A stretch of 16,563 nucleotides of DNA from an uncultured Bacilli bacterium (GCA_947623755.1 CANQHB010000013.1:1-16563); one strand, 5' to 3'. Counted from the first letter of the stretch, positions 6,901-13,225 are shown. Notes: generated by a model from the sequence alone, not told the origin. Translations and numbers: made by a program.

Positions 6901-7461
6901 ATGTATTGTTTGTATATAGATACGCATTTTACGAATTTGGTTATAGCTTTATTATTAGATGGTAAAGTAATAGATAAAGAAGTGTTAGAAAGTAATAAAC
7001 ACTCAGAAAATACGATTAATTTAATTAAAGAAGTATTAGATAATAATAAAGTTAGTATAGATAATGTAAAGGAAATTATAGTTATTAATGGACCGGGTTC
7101 ATTTACCGGAGTAAGAATTGGGGTAGTTGTTGCTAAAATCATGGGATATTGTAAAAATATACCTATTAAAGCTATTTCATTTTTACAAGCAGTTTCTTTA
7201 AATTATGATGAAGATGTAACTTTAGGAATAAAGGATAGAAATGGAGTTTTTGTGGGTTCTTTTAATCAAAAGCATGAACTTCAGGAGGATTATGTTTATT
7301 TAAGTAATAAAGAGATAGAGGGTTATCCTAAAGAAATTATTATGGAAGACTTTAGGGTAGATATTAAAAAAGTATATGAATTTTTAAAAGATAAAGAAGA
7401 GGTAAGTCCTCATTTATTGAAGCCTTTATATGTTAAAAAAATTGAGGTGCAAAATGCTTAG
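6901..7461 (+). CDS. tsaB: tRNA threonylcarbamoyladenosine biosynthesis protein TsaB
   Basis: Catalytically inactive ASKHA-fold partner of TsaD; the TsaB-TsaD dimer binds TsaE to complete t6A synthesis. The hallmark Gly-Pro-Gly-Ser-Phe-Thr-Gly-Val-Arg-Ile-Gly is present in the first half of the protein. The N-terminal motif Tyr-Ile-Asp-Thr-His replaces the more usual Ile-Asp-Thr-Ser. At 186 residues it is shorter than the common 220-240, with a reduced C-terminal lobe. The ATG at 6901 has AAGGAG eight bases upstream; an in-frame upstream ATG lacks a ribosome binding site. Its end overlaps rimI by eight bases, indicating coupled translation. Confidence 0.93.
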   Translation: MYCLYIDTHFTNLVIALLLDGKVIDKEVLESNKHSENTINLIKEVLDNNKVSIDNVKEIIVINGPGSFTGVRIGVVVAKIMGYCKNIPIKAISFLQAVSLNYDEDVTLGIKDRNGVFVGSFNQKHELQEDYVYLSNKEIEGYPKEIIMEDFRVDIKKVYEFLKDKEEVSPHLLKPLYVKKIEVQNA

Positions 7462-7879
7462 AAATGCAGTAGTGTATGATATTCCGAGAATTAATGAATT
7501 AGGAATGTTATTACATGATAATTTTAGCAATTTATTTAAAATAAATGAAATGTTAGAAGATGGGTATTCCAAAGTAATTGTCTATGAAAAAGATGATAAA
7601 ATTGTGGGTTTTATTAGTGCGACGGTTTTATATGATACGTGTGATATTTTAAGTTTAGTGGTAGACCCCGAATATCGGCATAAAATGATTGCTTCTAATT
7701 TAATAACTTATTTAATAAGTGAATGTGGAGAAAGTTTAAAACTTATGACTTTAGAAGTAGCTAGTAAAAATACGGCGGCGATTAGTTTGTATGAGAAATT
7801 TGGGTTTGAAATAGTTTATACCCGAAAAAATTATTATAAAGATGATGATGCGTACCTTATGGCAAGAAAGAGTGAATAA
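7454..7879 (+). CDS. rimI: Ribosomal protein S18-alanine N-acetyltransferase (RimI-like)
   Basis: GNAT-family acetyltransferase of 141 residues. RimI acetylates the N-terminal alanine of ribosomal protein S18 in E. coli, and the gene commonly sits beside tsaB and tsaD, as here. Recognisable parts are the strand Leu-Ser-Leu-Val-Val-Asp-Pro-Glu-Tyr-Arg, the Leu-Glu-Val-Ala-Ser-Lys-Asn-Thr-Ala-Ala segment, Leu-Tyr-Glu-Lys-Phe-Gly-Phe and a final Asp-Ala-Tyr-Leu-Met. The acetyl-CoA loop, normally Arg-x-x-Gly-x-Gly/Ala, reads Arg-His-Lys-Met-Ile-Ala, so its first glycine is lost. The ATG at 7454 follows GAGGTG and overlaps tsaB by eight bases. The specific substrate is inferred from context. Confidence 0.85.
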   Translation: MLRNAVVYDIPRINELGMLLHDNFSNLFKINEMLEDGYSKVIVYEKDDKIVGFISATVLYDTCDILSLVVDPEYRHKMIASNLITYLISECGESLKLMTLEVASKNTAAISLYEKFGFEIVYTRKNYYKDDDAYLMARKSE

Positions 7880-7880
7880 G

Positions 7881-8882
7881 ATGGATACATATATTTTAGC
7901 AATAGAATCATCATGTGATGAGACAAGTATGGCAGTAGTAAAAAATGGTAAAGAAGTGGTCGCGCTTACAATTGCGACTCAAATGGATACGCATGCTTTA
8001 TATGGGGGAGTAGTTCCTGAAATAGCTAGCCGCATGCATACCGAGGCCATAACTTTGGTGTTAGAGGACGTTTTAAAAAAAGCTAATATGAAGATGGAAG
8101 ATATGAACGCTATAGCTGTAGCATACGCCCCAGGACTTACTGGGAGTTTAATTGTGGGAATAGAGGCCGCTAAAACTTTAGCTTTAATTTATAATAAACC
8201 GCTTATTGCTGTAAATCATTTAATTGGGCATATTTATGCGAATAATATTGAAGATGAAATGGAATATCCAATGCTTGCTTTAATAGTTAGTGGAGGACAT
8301 ACTGAGCTTTTAGTCATGGAAGATGATTATACTTTTAGAAAATTAGGGGAAACTTTAGATGATGCCATAGGGGAATGCTATGACAAAGTGGCACGGGTGT
8401 TAGATTTAAAATATCCGGGAGGACCGAATGTAGAAAAACTAGCTTTGGAAGGGAGACATACTTATACTTTACCTAAACCAGTTATGGATGATACCTATAA
8501 TTTTAGTTATAGTGGGCTTAAAAGTGCAATTATTAATTTAGTGCATAATGAGTCGCAAAGAGGAAACGAAATAAGACGAGCAGACTTAGCTAAATCTTTT
8601 CAAGAAGTAGCAATAGATGAACTCGTAAGAAAAGTAGAAAAAGCTTTAAAAGAAACTAAGATAAAAAGATTAGTTGTGGCTGGAGGAGTTTCAGCGAATA
8701 AATATTTAAAGGAAGAAATGCAAAAGTTGTGCGATAAGTATGAGGCTAAACTGTTAATTCCAAGACTGCTTTATTGTACAGATAATGCAGCAATGATAGG
8801 AGCTGCCGCATATCCCTTATATTTAAAGAAAGAATTTAGTGATTTTAGGCTTAATGCTTCTAGTAGTGGAGATATTTGTTAA
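7881..8882 (+). CDS. tsaD: tRNA N6-threonylcarbamoyladenosine transferase TsaD
   Basis: Kae1/Qri7 family metalloenzyme that transfers the threonylcarbamoyl group to A37 of tRNA. The 333-residue length is typical. Seen are Glu-Ser-Ser-Cys-Asp-Glu-Thr-Ser at 9-16, the metal-binding His-Leu-Ile-Gly-His with histidines at 113 and 117, Ser-Gly-Gly-His-Thr-Glu, Asp-Asp-Ala-Ile-Gly-Glu, Ser-Tyr-Ser-Gly-Leu-Lys, Gly-Gly-Val-Ser-Ala-Asn, and the C-terminal Cys-Thr-Asp-Asn-Ala-Ala-Met-Ile-Gly. The ATG at 7881 begins one base after the rimI stop. Its ribosome binding site (AAAGAG within the rimI end) is weak, so translation is probably coupled. It is the last gene of the operon; a terminator overlaps its 3' end. 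Confidence 0.97.
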   Translation: MDTYILAIESSCDETSMAVVKNGKEVVALTIATQMDTHALYGGVVPEIASRMHTEAITLVLEDVLKKANMKMEDMNAIAVAYAPGLTGSLIVGIEAAKTLALIYNKPLIAVNHLIGHIYANNIEDEMEYPMLALIVSGGHTELLVMEDDYTFRKLGETLDDAIGECYDKVARVLDLKYPGGPNVEKLALEGRHTYTLPKPVMDDTYNFSYSGLKSAIINLVHNESQRGNEIRRADLAKSFQEVAIDELVRKVEKALKETKIKRLVVAGGVSANKYLKEEMQKLCDKYEAKLLIPRLLYCTDNAAMIGAAAYPLYLKKEFSDFRLNASSSGDIC

Positions 8883-8904
8883 TATAGCCACTTTTTGTTT
8901 TTTT
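8865..8904 (+). terminator. Terminator overlapping the tsaD stop
   Basis: AGTGG pairs with CCACT, with an inner ATATT/AATAT stem around TGTT, followed by a T-rich run. The tsaD stop codon lies inside the hairpin. Confidence 0.6.
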
Positions 8905-8920
8905 GGTGACAATTGACACC
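8905..8920. promoter_or_regulatory. Candidate operator palindrome of the toxin-antitoxin module
   Basis: GGTGACAATTGACACC is a palindrome with 14 of 16 symmetric positions and covers the -35 hexamer. This suits autoregulation by the HTH antitoxin, which is the usual mode for MqsA-type systems. Confidence 0.5.
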
Positions 8921-8941
8921 GATATTATTTTGTGTTATACT
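8913..8941 (+). promoter_or_regulatory. Promoter of the toxin-antitoxin module
   Basis: TTGACA (8913-8918), 17-bp spacer, TATACT (8936-8941): close to consensus, hence strong unless repressed. Confidence 0.75.
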
Positions 8942-8980
8942 TTAATTACTTAAATTGAAAGGGGATATTTTGGATGAAAA

Positions 8981-9337
8981 ATGAAAGTAGATAAGATAGC
9001 AGTAAAATTTTTTCTTGGTACTGTAAAAAGAGAAATAAATAAAGGAAATTGGCGCTTAGTTCCAAGAAATAATATACAATATGATGGGAAAACAGTTAAC
9101 TATAAACAAGCTTTATTGGATTTAGGAATTGTTAATAAAAAACAAGTGGCTACTTATATTAGTAATTTAAATGTAGATGATTGCTTTGATATAAGTCCTG
9201 ATAATAATTTAAAAAAAGATTATAATGATGATATGTATGAATTTATAACTTATGTTAATAATATTAAAACTTATGTAAAATTAACTATGGATAATTATGG
9301 TGTTGTGTGTATTTCATTTCATAAAAGTGATAGATAA
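8981..9337 (+). CDS. MqsR-like type II toxin (putative mRNA interferase)
   Basis: A 118-residue protein whose plan matches the MqsR ribonuclease toxins (RelE-like fold): an N-terminal Lys-x-x-Ile-Asn-Lys-Gly helix, an Ala-Leu-Leu-Asp-Leu-Gly-Ile helix, and a C-terminal Asp-Met-Tyr, Tyr-Val-Lys-Leu-Thr, Val-Cys-Ile-Ser-Phe-His series that aligns with the Asp-Val-Tyr, Tyr-Leu-Lys-Ile-Thr and Leu-Ile-Val-Ser-Phe end of E. coli MqsR. MqsR cleaves mRNA, preferentially at GCU. Only a weak GGATGA precedes this ATG; the stronger AAAGGGG is 16 bases away and better placed for an out-of-frame ATG at 8974 that encodes just six residues. The probable antitoxin starts 14 bases after the stop, in the mqsR-mqsA order. 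The family call comes from remembered patterns rather than a search. Confidence 0.7.
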   Translation: MKVDKIAVKFFLGTVKREINKGNWRLVPRNNIQYDGKTVNYKQALLDLGIVNKKQVATYISNLNVDDCFDISPDNNLKKDYNDDMYEFITYVNNIKTYVKLTMDNYGVVCISFHKSDR

Positions 9338-9351
9338 AAGGAGTGATAAAA

Positions 9352-10269
9352 ATGGAAAAAAATTATTGTTTTTTTTGTAAAGATTTAGTTACTTGTACAG
9401 AAAAAAAAGTGAAAGAAAATTACAGTTATCGAAATAAAAATTTTATGGTCGAAGAAACTAAAGTATATTGCTCTAAGTGTGGAAATGAAGTATGCCCTCT
9501 TGATTTGGATAATGACTTAGAAAATATTTATAACGGATATTTAAATTTATATGGATTATCATTGGACAGTTTTGAACAAATAAGAAATTCTTTGAATTTA
9601 AGTAAAGAAATGTTTGCTAATGGTCTTGGCTGGAACAAGAGAAGCATTATAAGATATGAAAATAGAGAGGTAATTCCTAGTGTAGAGTATTTGAATACTT
9701 ATAAAAAATTAAAAGAAAATAAAGATTATTTTTTGGATATTCTTAGATTAAATAAAAATGCCATTGAAGAAGATATTTATTATAAAATAATTAATAAGAT
9801 AGATTTAAATGTTGATTATAAATCAAGAAATGCTATTTTATATCTTTTAAATGGTTCAAGTTTATATTTAATGCAAATATTAAAATGTTTATTTGCTTGT
9901 GATTTTTTAAGTTATAAAAGTACTTCCCAATCAATTACTAAATTTAAGTATGCTAAATTACAGTATGGCCCGGTTGTTGATAAATATAAGACTATTTTTG
10001 ATATAATGACAAGAAGTGGAGAGTTAAAGCTTGGGGATTTAATCTGGATAAATGGTGATATTAAAAATACCTATGAGATAAATGTAGAACCAGATTTAAA
10101 AGTTTTTGACGCTAAAGAAATTGAAATAATGGATGAGATTAAGAAAAAATTGCGTAAAAAAACCGCAAAAGAATTAAGTGATTGGTCACATGATTTTATA
10201 GGCTGGAAAGAAACGAAAATTGGAAAGATTATTGATTATGAAAAATATGCAAAATATTTTGAACTTTAA
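9352..10269 (+). CDS. MqsA-like zinc-finger/HTH antitoxin with Panacea (SocA-like) C-terminus
   Basis: A 305-residue protein in three parts. Residues 1 to about 50 carry two Cys-x2-Cys pairs (Cys-Phe-Phe-Cys near the start, Cys-Ser-Lys-Cys near 43), as in the zinc-binding toxin-neutralising domain of MqsA. Residues about 68-125 form a Cro/C1-type HTH, with Leu-Asn-Leu-Ser-Lys-Glu-Met-Phe-Ala and Ile-Arg-Tyr-Glu-Asn as in MqsA. The remaining 170 residues resemble the Panacea/SocA (DUF4065) domain: Lys-Tyr-Ala-Lys-Leu-Gln-Tyr-Gly-Pro-Val, Glu-Leu-Ser-Asp-Trp-Ser-His and a Gly-Trp-Lys followed by Ile-Asp-Tyr-Glu. Panacea is a known antitoxin domain. It follows the toxin by 14 bases with its own AAAGGAG; the ATG at 9352 is chosen over a GTG inside that site. 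It probably also represses the promoter. Confidence 0.75.
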   Translation: MEKNYCFFCKDLVTCTEKKVKENYSYRNKNFMVEETKVYCSKCGNEVCPLDLDNDLENIYNGYLNLYGLSLDSFEQIRNSLNLSKEMFANGLGWNKRSIIRYENREVIPSVEYLNTYKKLKENKDYFLDILRLNKNAIEEDIYYKIINKIDLNVDYKSRNAILYLLNGSSLYLMQILKCLFACDFLSYKSTSQSITKFKYAKLQYGPVVDKYKTIFDIMTRSGELKLGDLIWINGDIKNTYEINVEPDLKVFDAKEIEIMDEIKKKLRKKTAKELSDWSHDFIGWKETKIGKIIDYEKYAKYFEL

Positions 10270-10292
10270 CTCTTAATTAAGTGGGAAAATAC

Positions 10293-10321
10293 TTGCAATT
10301 TTATATGGTTTATGGTATTAT
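10293..10321 (+). promoter_or_regulatory. rplK-rplA promoter
   Basis: TTGCAA (10293-10298), 17-bp spacer, TATTAT (10316-10321). The predicted start near 10328 leaves a leader of about 97 bases before rplK. No terminator is seen after the antitoxin gene, so some read-through is possible. Confidence 0.65.
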
Positions 10322-10324
10322 CAT

Positions 10325-10350
10325 ATATGCAAATTTATGTATTTGCATAT
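10325..10350 (+). repeat. Perfect 10-bp inverted repeat at the rplK transcription start
   Basis: ATATGCAAAT and ATTTGCATAT are exact inverted arms around a six-base loop. It lies three bases past the -10 box, so it could be a protein operator over the start point or a 5'-end hairpin of the rplK mRNA. Confidence 0.7.
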
Positions 10351-10393
10351 AGTTTAGTGGGAGGGAAATGGGATTTGCCCTAGACCACTAACT
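10351..10393 (+). promoter_or_regulatory. Structured rplK leader, candidate L1-binding autoregulatory site
   Basis: An outer stem AGTTTAGTGG/CCACTAACT (one bulged T) encloses an inner GGGAAAT/ATTTGCCC stem with G-rich internal loops. In many bacteria L1 represses the L11-L1 mRNA by binding a leader structure that imitates its 23S rRNA site; this hairpin is in the right place and of similar character. The structure is visible; the ligand is inferred. Confidence 0.45.
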
Positions 10394-10424
10394 CGAAGAC
10401 AAATATTTTATAGGAGGTGTTTTC

Positions 10425-11015
10425 GTGGCAAAAGAAGTCGTAAAGAAAATTAAACTACAAATTGAAGCAGGAAAAGCTACCCCAGCTCCACCAGTTGGAA
10501 CAGTTTTAGGACCAGCCGGAGTTAACTTACAAGAATTTTGTACTAAATTTAATGATGCAACAAGAGATAAAATGGGTGACGTAGTTCCTTGTGAAATTTC
10601 AGTTTATGATGATAGAAGCTTTGATTTCGTTTTAAAAACTCCACCGGCTGGATTCTTACTTAAGAAAGCCGCAAAGATTCAAAAAGGGTCTACTAAAGGA
10701 GCTAATGATATCGTGGCTACTATAACAAAAGAAGATTTAAGAAAAATTGCAGAGACTAAATTACCAGATTTAAATGCGTATGACGTTGAAGCTGCAATGA
10801 ATATTATTGAAGGTACAGCACGAAATATGGGTATAGCAGTTAAAGGGGTTAATGATAAAGAATTAGCCGAACAAGCTGCTGAAGCGCGGAAAGAAGAAGC
10901 AGAACAAGCTAAGAGAGATGCGGAACTTGCCGAAATGGAAGCTGAAGCTAAAGAATTTAATGCTGAAGTACCTGTAATTGAAGAAGAAAAAGCAGAAGAA
11001 GAAACTGAAGAATAA
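10425..11015 (+). CDS. rplK: Large ribosomal subunit protein uL11
   Basis: Ribosomal protein of the GTPase-associated centre, binding 23S rRNA helices 43-44 and involved in factor binding and the stringent response. Residues 1 to about 141 follow the family: the proline-rich N-terminal Ala-Pro-Pro-Val-Gly, Leu-Gly-Pro-Ala-Gly-Val-Asn, the linker Lys-Thr-Pro-Pro-Ala, and a C-terminal Glu-Gly-Thr-Ala-Arg-Asn-Met-Gly. A further 55 residues form an Ala/Glu/Lys-rich, probably helical and increasingly acidic tail, so the protein is 196 residues instead of about 141. The start is GTG with TAGGAGGTG just upstream. It is the first gene of the L11-L1 pair, behind a structured leader. Confidence 0.97.
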   Translation: MAKEVVKKIKLQIEAGKATPAPPVGTVLGPAGVNLQEFCTKFNDATRDKMGDVVPCEISVYDDRSFDFVLKTPPAGFLLKKAAKIQKGSTKGANDIVATITKEDLRKIAETKLPDLNAYDVEAAMNIIEGTARNMGIAVKGVNDKELAEQAAEARKEEAEQAKRDAELAEMEAEAKEFNAEVPVIEEEKAEEETEE

Positions 11016-11064
11016 TTTTAAATAAAAAGAAATCCTAAAAAACCACAGATAGGAGGGAAATATT

Positions 11065-11763
11065 TTGAGTAAACACGGTAAAAAATATGTGGAAGCATCA
11101 AATAAAATTGACCGTAACAAATTATATAGCTTAGATGAAGCAGTTAAATTAGTTAAAGAAACTAGTGTTACGAAATTTGATAGTACAATTGAAGTAGCAA
11201 TTAAATTAAATATTGATGCGAAAAAATCTGACCAAAATTTAAGAGGAAGTTTTGTACTTCCAAATGGAACAGGTAAATCGAAGAGAGTACTCGTTATCGC
11301 TAAAGGAGAAGCAGCAGCTAAAGCAAAAGAAGCGGGAGCTACCTATGTTGGTGATAAAGATATGCTTGATAAGATTGCAAAAGAAAACTGGTTTGACTTT
11401 GATGTAATTGTGGCAACCCCAGATATGATGCCAGAACTTGGTAAAATTGGCAAAGTTTTAGGACCTAAAGGTTTAATGCCTAACCCTAAGACCGGAACAG
11501 TTACTACTGACGTTGTAAAAGCTATAAATGATATTAATAAAGGTATGGTTGCTTATAAGAATGATAGTTTTGGTAATATTCATACTATTATCGGAAAAGC
11601 TTCATTTACTGAAAAAGCTTTAAAAGAAAACTTAAGTTATGTAGTAACAACTGTTGCGAAAGCTAAACCAGCAAGTGTTAAAGGTGTATATATAAATAGT
11701 ATAACTCTTACTAGTACAATGGGTCCTGGTATTAAGTTAGATAAAAATACTTTTGACATTTAA
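11065..11763 (+). CDS. rplA: Large ribosomal subunit protein uL1
   Basis: Forms the L1 stalk that helps release E-site tRNA, and acts as translational repressor of its own operon in many bacteria. The 232-residue length is typical. Family segments include Lys-Phe-Asp-Ser-Thr-Ile-Glu-Val, Gly-Thr-Gly-Lys near 70, Leu-Gly-Pro-Lys-Gly-Leu-Met-Pro-Asn-Pro-Lys near 133 and a C-terminal Thr-Ser-Thr-Met-Gly-Pro-Gly. The start is TTG, seven bases after AGGAGGG. The last codons (Phe-Asp-Ile) contain the TTGACA of the next promoter, so the end of the gene is under double constraint. Confidence 0.98.
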   Translation: MSKHGKKYVEASNKIDRNKLYSLDEAVKLVKETSVTKFDSTIEVAIKLNIDAKKSDQNLRGSFVLPNGTGKSKRVLVIAKGEAAAKAKEAGATYVGDKDMLDKIAKENWFDFDVIVATPDMMPELGKIGKVLGPKGLMPNPKTGTVTTDVVKAINDINKGMVAYKNDSFGNIHTIIGKASFTEKALKENLSYVVTTVAKAKPASVKGVYINSITLTSTMGPGIKLDKNTFDI

Positions 11764-11781
11764 TTAATTTTATAATATAAT
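11753..11781 (+). promoter_or_regulatory. rplJ-rplL promoter
   Basis: TTGACA (11753-11758), 17-bp spacer, TATAAT (11776-11781): an exact consensus promoter whose -35 lies within the rplA coding sequence. It allows rplJL transcription independent of rplKA. Confidence 0.8.
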
Positions 11782-11794
11782 ACTAGTATTAGAA

Positions 11795-11892
11795 AAGCGA
11801 ACCAAAGACAGTAGGGAGTTTTAGAACTTTAATAATCCTACCGAGGGGAGAAGAGTAAGAAATATTCATGCTTCCCTAAAGGAAGCTTTTTT
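11795..11892 (+). ncRNA. L10 leader with transcription attenuator
   Basis: Matches the ribosomal L10 leader family: AACCAAAGACAGTAGG pairing with CCTACCGAGG around an interior element, which forms the kink-turn site bound by L10 or the L10(L12)4 complex. Downstream a GCTTCC/GGAAGC hairpin with six T is an intrinsic terminator. GGGGAG (11845-11850) can pair with CTTCCC (11871-11876), which would prevent the terminator. Excess L10-L12 would be expected to favour termination, as known for Bacillus subtilis rplJL. Confidence 0.85.
11870..11892 (+). terminator. Attenuator terminator before rplJ
   Basis: GCTTCC (11870-11875), loop CTAAA, GGAAGC (11881-11886) and six T, 23 bases before rplJ. Confidence 0.8.
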
Positions 11893-11915
11893 GATAAATT
11901 TTATAAGGAGGAAAT

Positions 11916-12407
11916 ATGGCAAGTACTAAGGTTTTAGACGCTAAGAAAGCAATTGTTAGTGAAATAACTGAAAAACTTAAAAATAGTGAATCTGTTATTT
12001 TATTTGAATATCAAGGACTAACAGTTAGTGAAGTTAGTGAGCTAAGAAGAAAACTAAGAGATACTGAAGCAGAAGTTAGAGTTTATAAAAATACACTTTT
12101 AAAAAGAGCTTTAGATGATGCTAAGATTAGCTTAGATGGTTTCTTAGAAGGACCAAATGCAATTATGTTTGGTAAAAATTTACTTGAACCAATTAAAGTT
12201 ATTACAGAATTTGCAAAAGACCATGATAAAATGAAAATTCAAGTAGGTATTATTAATGGTAATACAGCAGATTTAAAAGTAATAAATGAATATGCTTCTA
12301 TTCCATCTTATGAAGGATTACTTACTATGCTTGCAGCAGGTATGATGGAACATGTAAGAAATTTAGCAATTGGTTTAAACTTATATGCCGAAAAATTAGA
12401 AAATTAG
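11916..12407 (+). CDS. rplJ: Large ribosomal subunit protein uL10
   Basis: Base of the ribosomal stalk; binds 23S rRNA with L11 and carries L7/L12 dimers on its C-terminal helix. The 163 residues match the family: Glu-Tyr-Gln-Gly-Leu-Thr-Val near 29, Leu-Arg-Arg-Lys-Leu-Arg, Val-Tyr-Lys-Asn-Thr-Leu, then Glu-Gly-Pro-Asn-Ala, and an Ala-Ile-Gly-Leu-Asn-Leu helix at the end for L12. The ATG follows AAGGAGG and lies just beyond the attenuator; rplL begins 16 bases after its TAG stop. Confidence 0.97.
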   Translation: MASTKVLDAKKAIVSEITEKLKNSESVILFEYQGLTVSEVSELRRKLRDTEAEVRVYKNTLLKRALDDAKISLDGFLEGPNAIMFGKNLLEPIKVITEFAKDHDKMKIQVGIINGNTADLKVINEYASIPSYEGLLTMLAAGMMEHVRNLAIGLNLYAEKLEN

Positions 12408-12423
12408 AAAGGAAAGATGTGAA

Positions 12424-12792
12424 ATGGCAAAATTAACAAAAGAAGATTTTATTAGTGCTTTAAAAGAAATGACTATTCTTGAAGTAAAAGAATTAGTTGA
12501 CGCAATGAAAGAAGAATTTGGAGTAGACCCTAGTGCAGTTGCAGTGGCTGCGGCTCCTCAAGCTGCTCAAGAAGATGCAGGTTCTGCGACTAAGACAGTA
12601 GTTCTTAAGAATGCTGGTGGAAACAAGATTGCAGTTATTAAGATTATTAAAGAAGTTACTGGTCTTGGTCTTGTTGAAGCTAAAGGTATCGCTGATAATG
12701 GTGGTAACTTAAAAGAAAATATCCCAGCTGAAGAAGCTGAAGCTTTAAAAGCACAACTTGAAGAAGCTGGCGCAGAAGTAGAATTAGCTTAA
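12424..12792 (+). CDS. rplL: Large ribosomal subunit protein bL12 (L7/L12)
   Basis: Multicopy stalk protein that recruits translation factors. The 122 residues show the N-terminal dimerisation helix with Leu-Glu-Val-Lys-Glu-Leu-Val, an Ala-rich hinge (about 38-52), and the C-terminal factor-binding domain with Gly-Gly-Asn-Lys-Ile-Ala-Val-Ile-Lys, Thr-Gly-Leu-Gly-Leu-Val-Glu-Ala-Lys and a final acidic Glu-Glu-Ala-Gly-Ala-Glu-Val-Glu. AAAGGAAA precedes the ATG. It is the last gene of the pair, closed by a strong terminator. Confidence 0.98.
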   Translation: MAKLTKEDFISALKEMTILEVKELVDAMKEEFGVDPSAVAVAAAPQAAQEDAGSATKTVVLKNAGGNKIAVIKIIKEVTGLGLVEAKGIADNGGNLKENIPAEEAEALKAQLEEAGAEVELA

Positions 12793-12794
12793 TT

Positions 12795-12819
12795 AAAAAT
12801 GCCTTAGGGCATTTTTTTT
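12795..12819 (+). terminator. Terminator after rplL
   Basis: AAAAATGCC, loop TTAG, GGCATTTTTTTT: compact intrinsic terminator three bases after the rplL stop. Confidence 0.85.
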
Positions 12820-12861
12820 GTGGGTTTTTTAAGCCAAAAAAAATTTGAATTACTTCAAATT

Positions 12862-13146
12862 TTATAAAGTTTTAGCTTTTTCTAAAGAAGATTTTAGAGT
12901 GCTTTTAATTTCGGCTATTTCAGCTTTTTTAGCATCATTAAAAACAATAACTTCGGCATTAATTAAATAATTAGCAAATTCTAATAAATCATTTTCATTA
13001 CATTTAGCATAAACACATCTTTGATAATCTAAATAGAAATTAGTATAAGCTTCAAAACTAAGAGTTTTATTAGTCATTAAAGCTTTGTTAATGCTTTTTA
13101 TTTTGTCTTGATATCTATTATGTAAAATTTCTTCAGTAGTTAACAT
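12862..13146 (-). CDS. Small helical protein of unknown function
   Basis: I do not recognise this 94-residue protein. It has no signal peptide or membrane segment and appears nearly all helical, with a Tyr/Asn-rich middle, two cysteines in a Cys-Val-Tyr-Ala-Lys-Cys arrangement near the centre, and a Lys/Glu-rich C-terminal helix. The ATG at 13146 is chosen because GAGGGGA ends four bases upstream; an earlier in-frame ATG precedes that site. It has its own near-consensus promoter, divergent from the next gene, and is convergent with rplL. It is likely real on promoter and ribosome-site evidence; function unknown. Confidence 0.7.
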   Translation of the reverse strand: MLTTEEILHNRYQDKIKSINKALMTNKTLSFEAYTNFYLDYQRCVYAKCNENDLLEFANYLINAEVIVFNDAKKAEIAEIKSTLKSSLEKAKTL

Positions 13147-13170
13147 ATTATCCCCTCTTTGCATGGTTAA

Positions 13171-13199
13171 ATTATAGCATAAAGTAGAAATTAAGTCAA
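13171..13199 (-). promoter_or_regulatory. Promoter of the small helical protein gene
   Basis: On the minus strand TTGACT (13194-13199), 17-bp spacer, TATAAT (13171-13176). Confidence 0.75.
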
Positions 13200-13225
13200 A
13201 TTTAGGTTTTTAGCATTTTTTCTTA

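Noticed and set aside
10863..11120. Minus-strand Phe-rich reading frame
   Set aside because: Antisense of the acidic, lysine-rich tail of uL11; no start signals.
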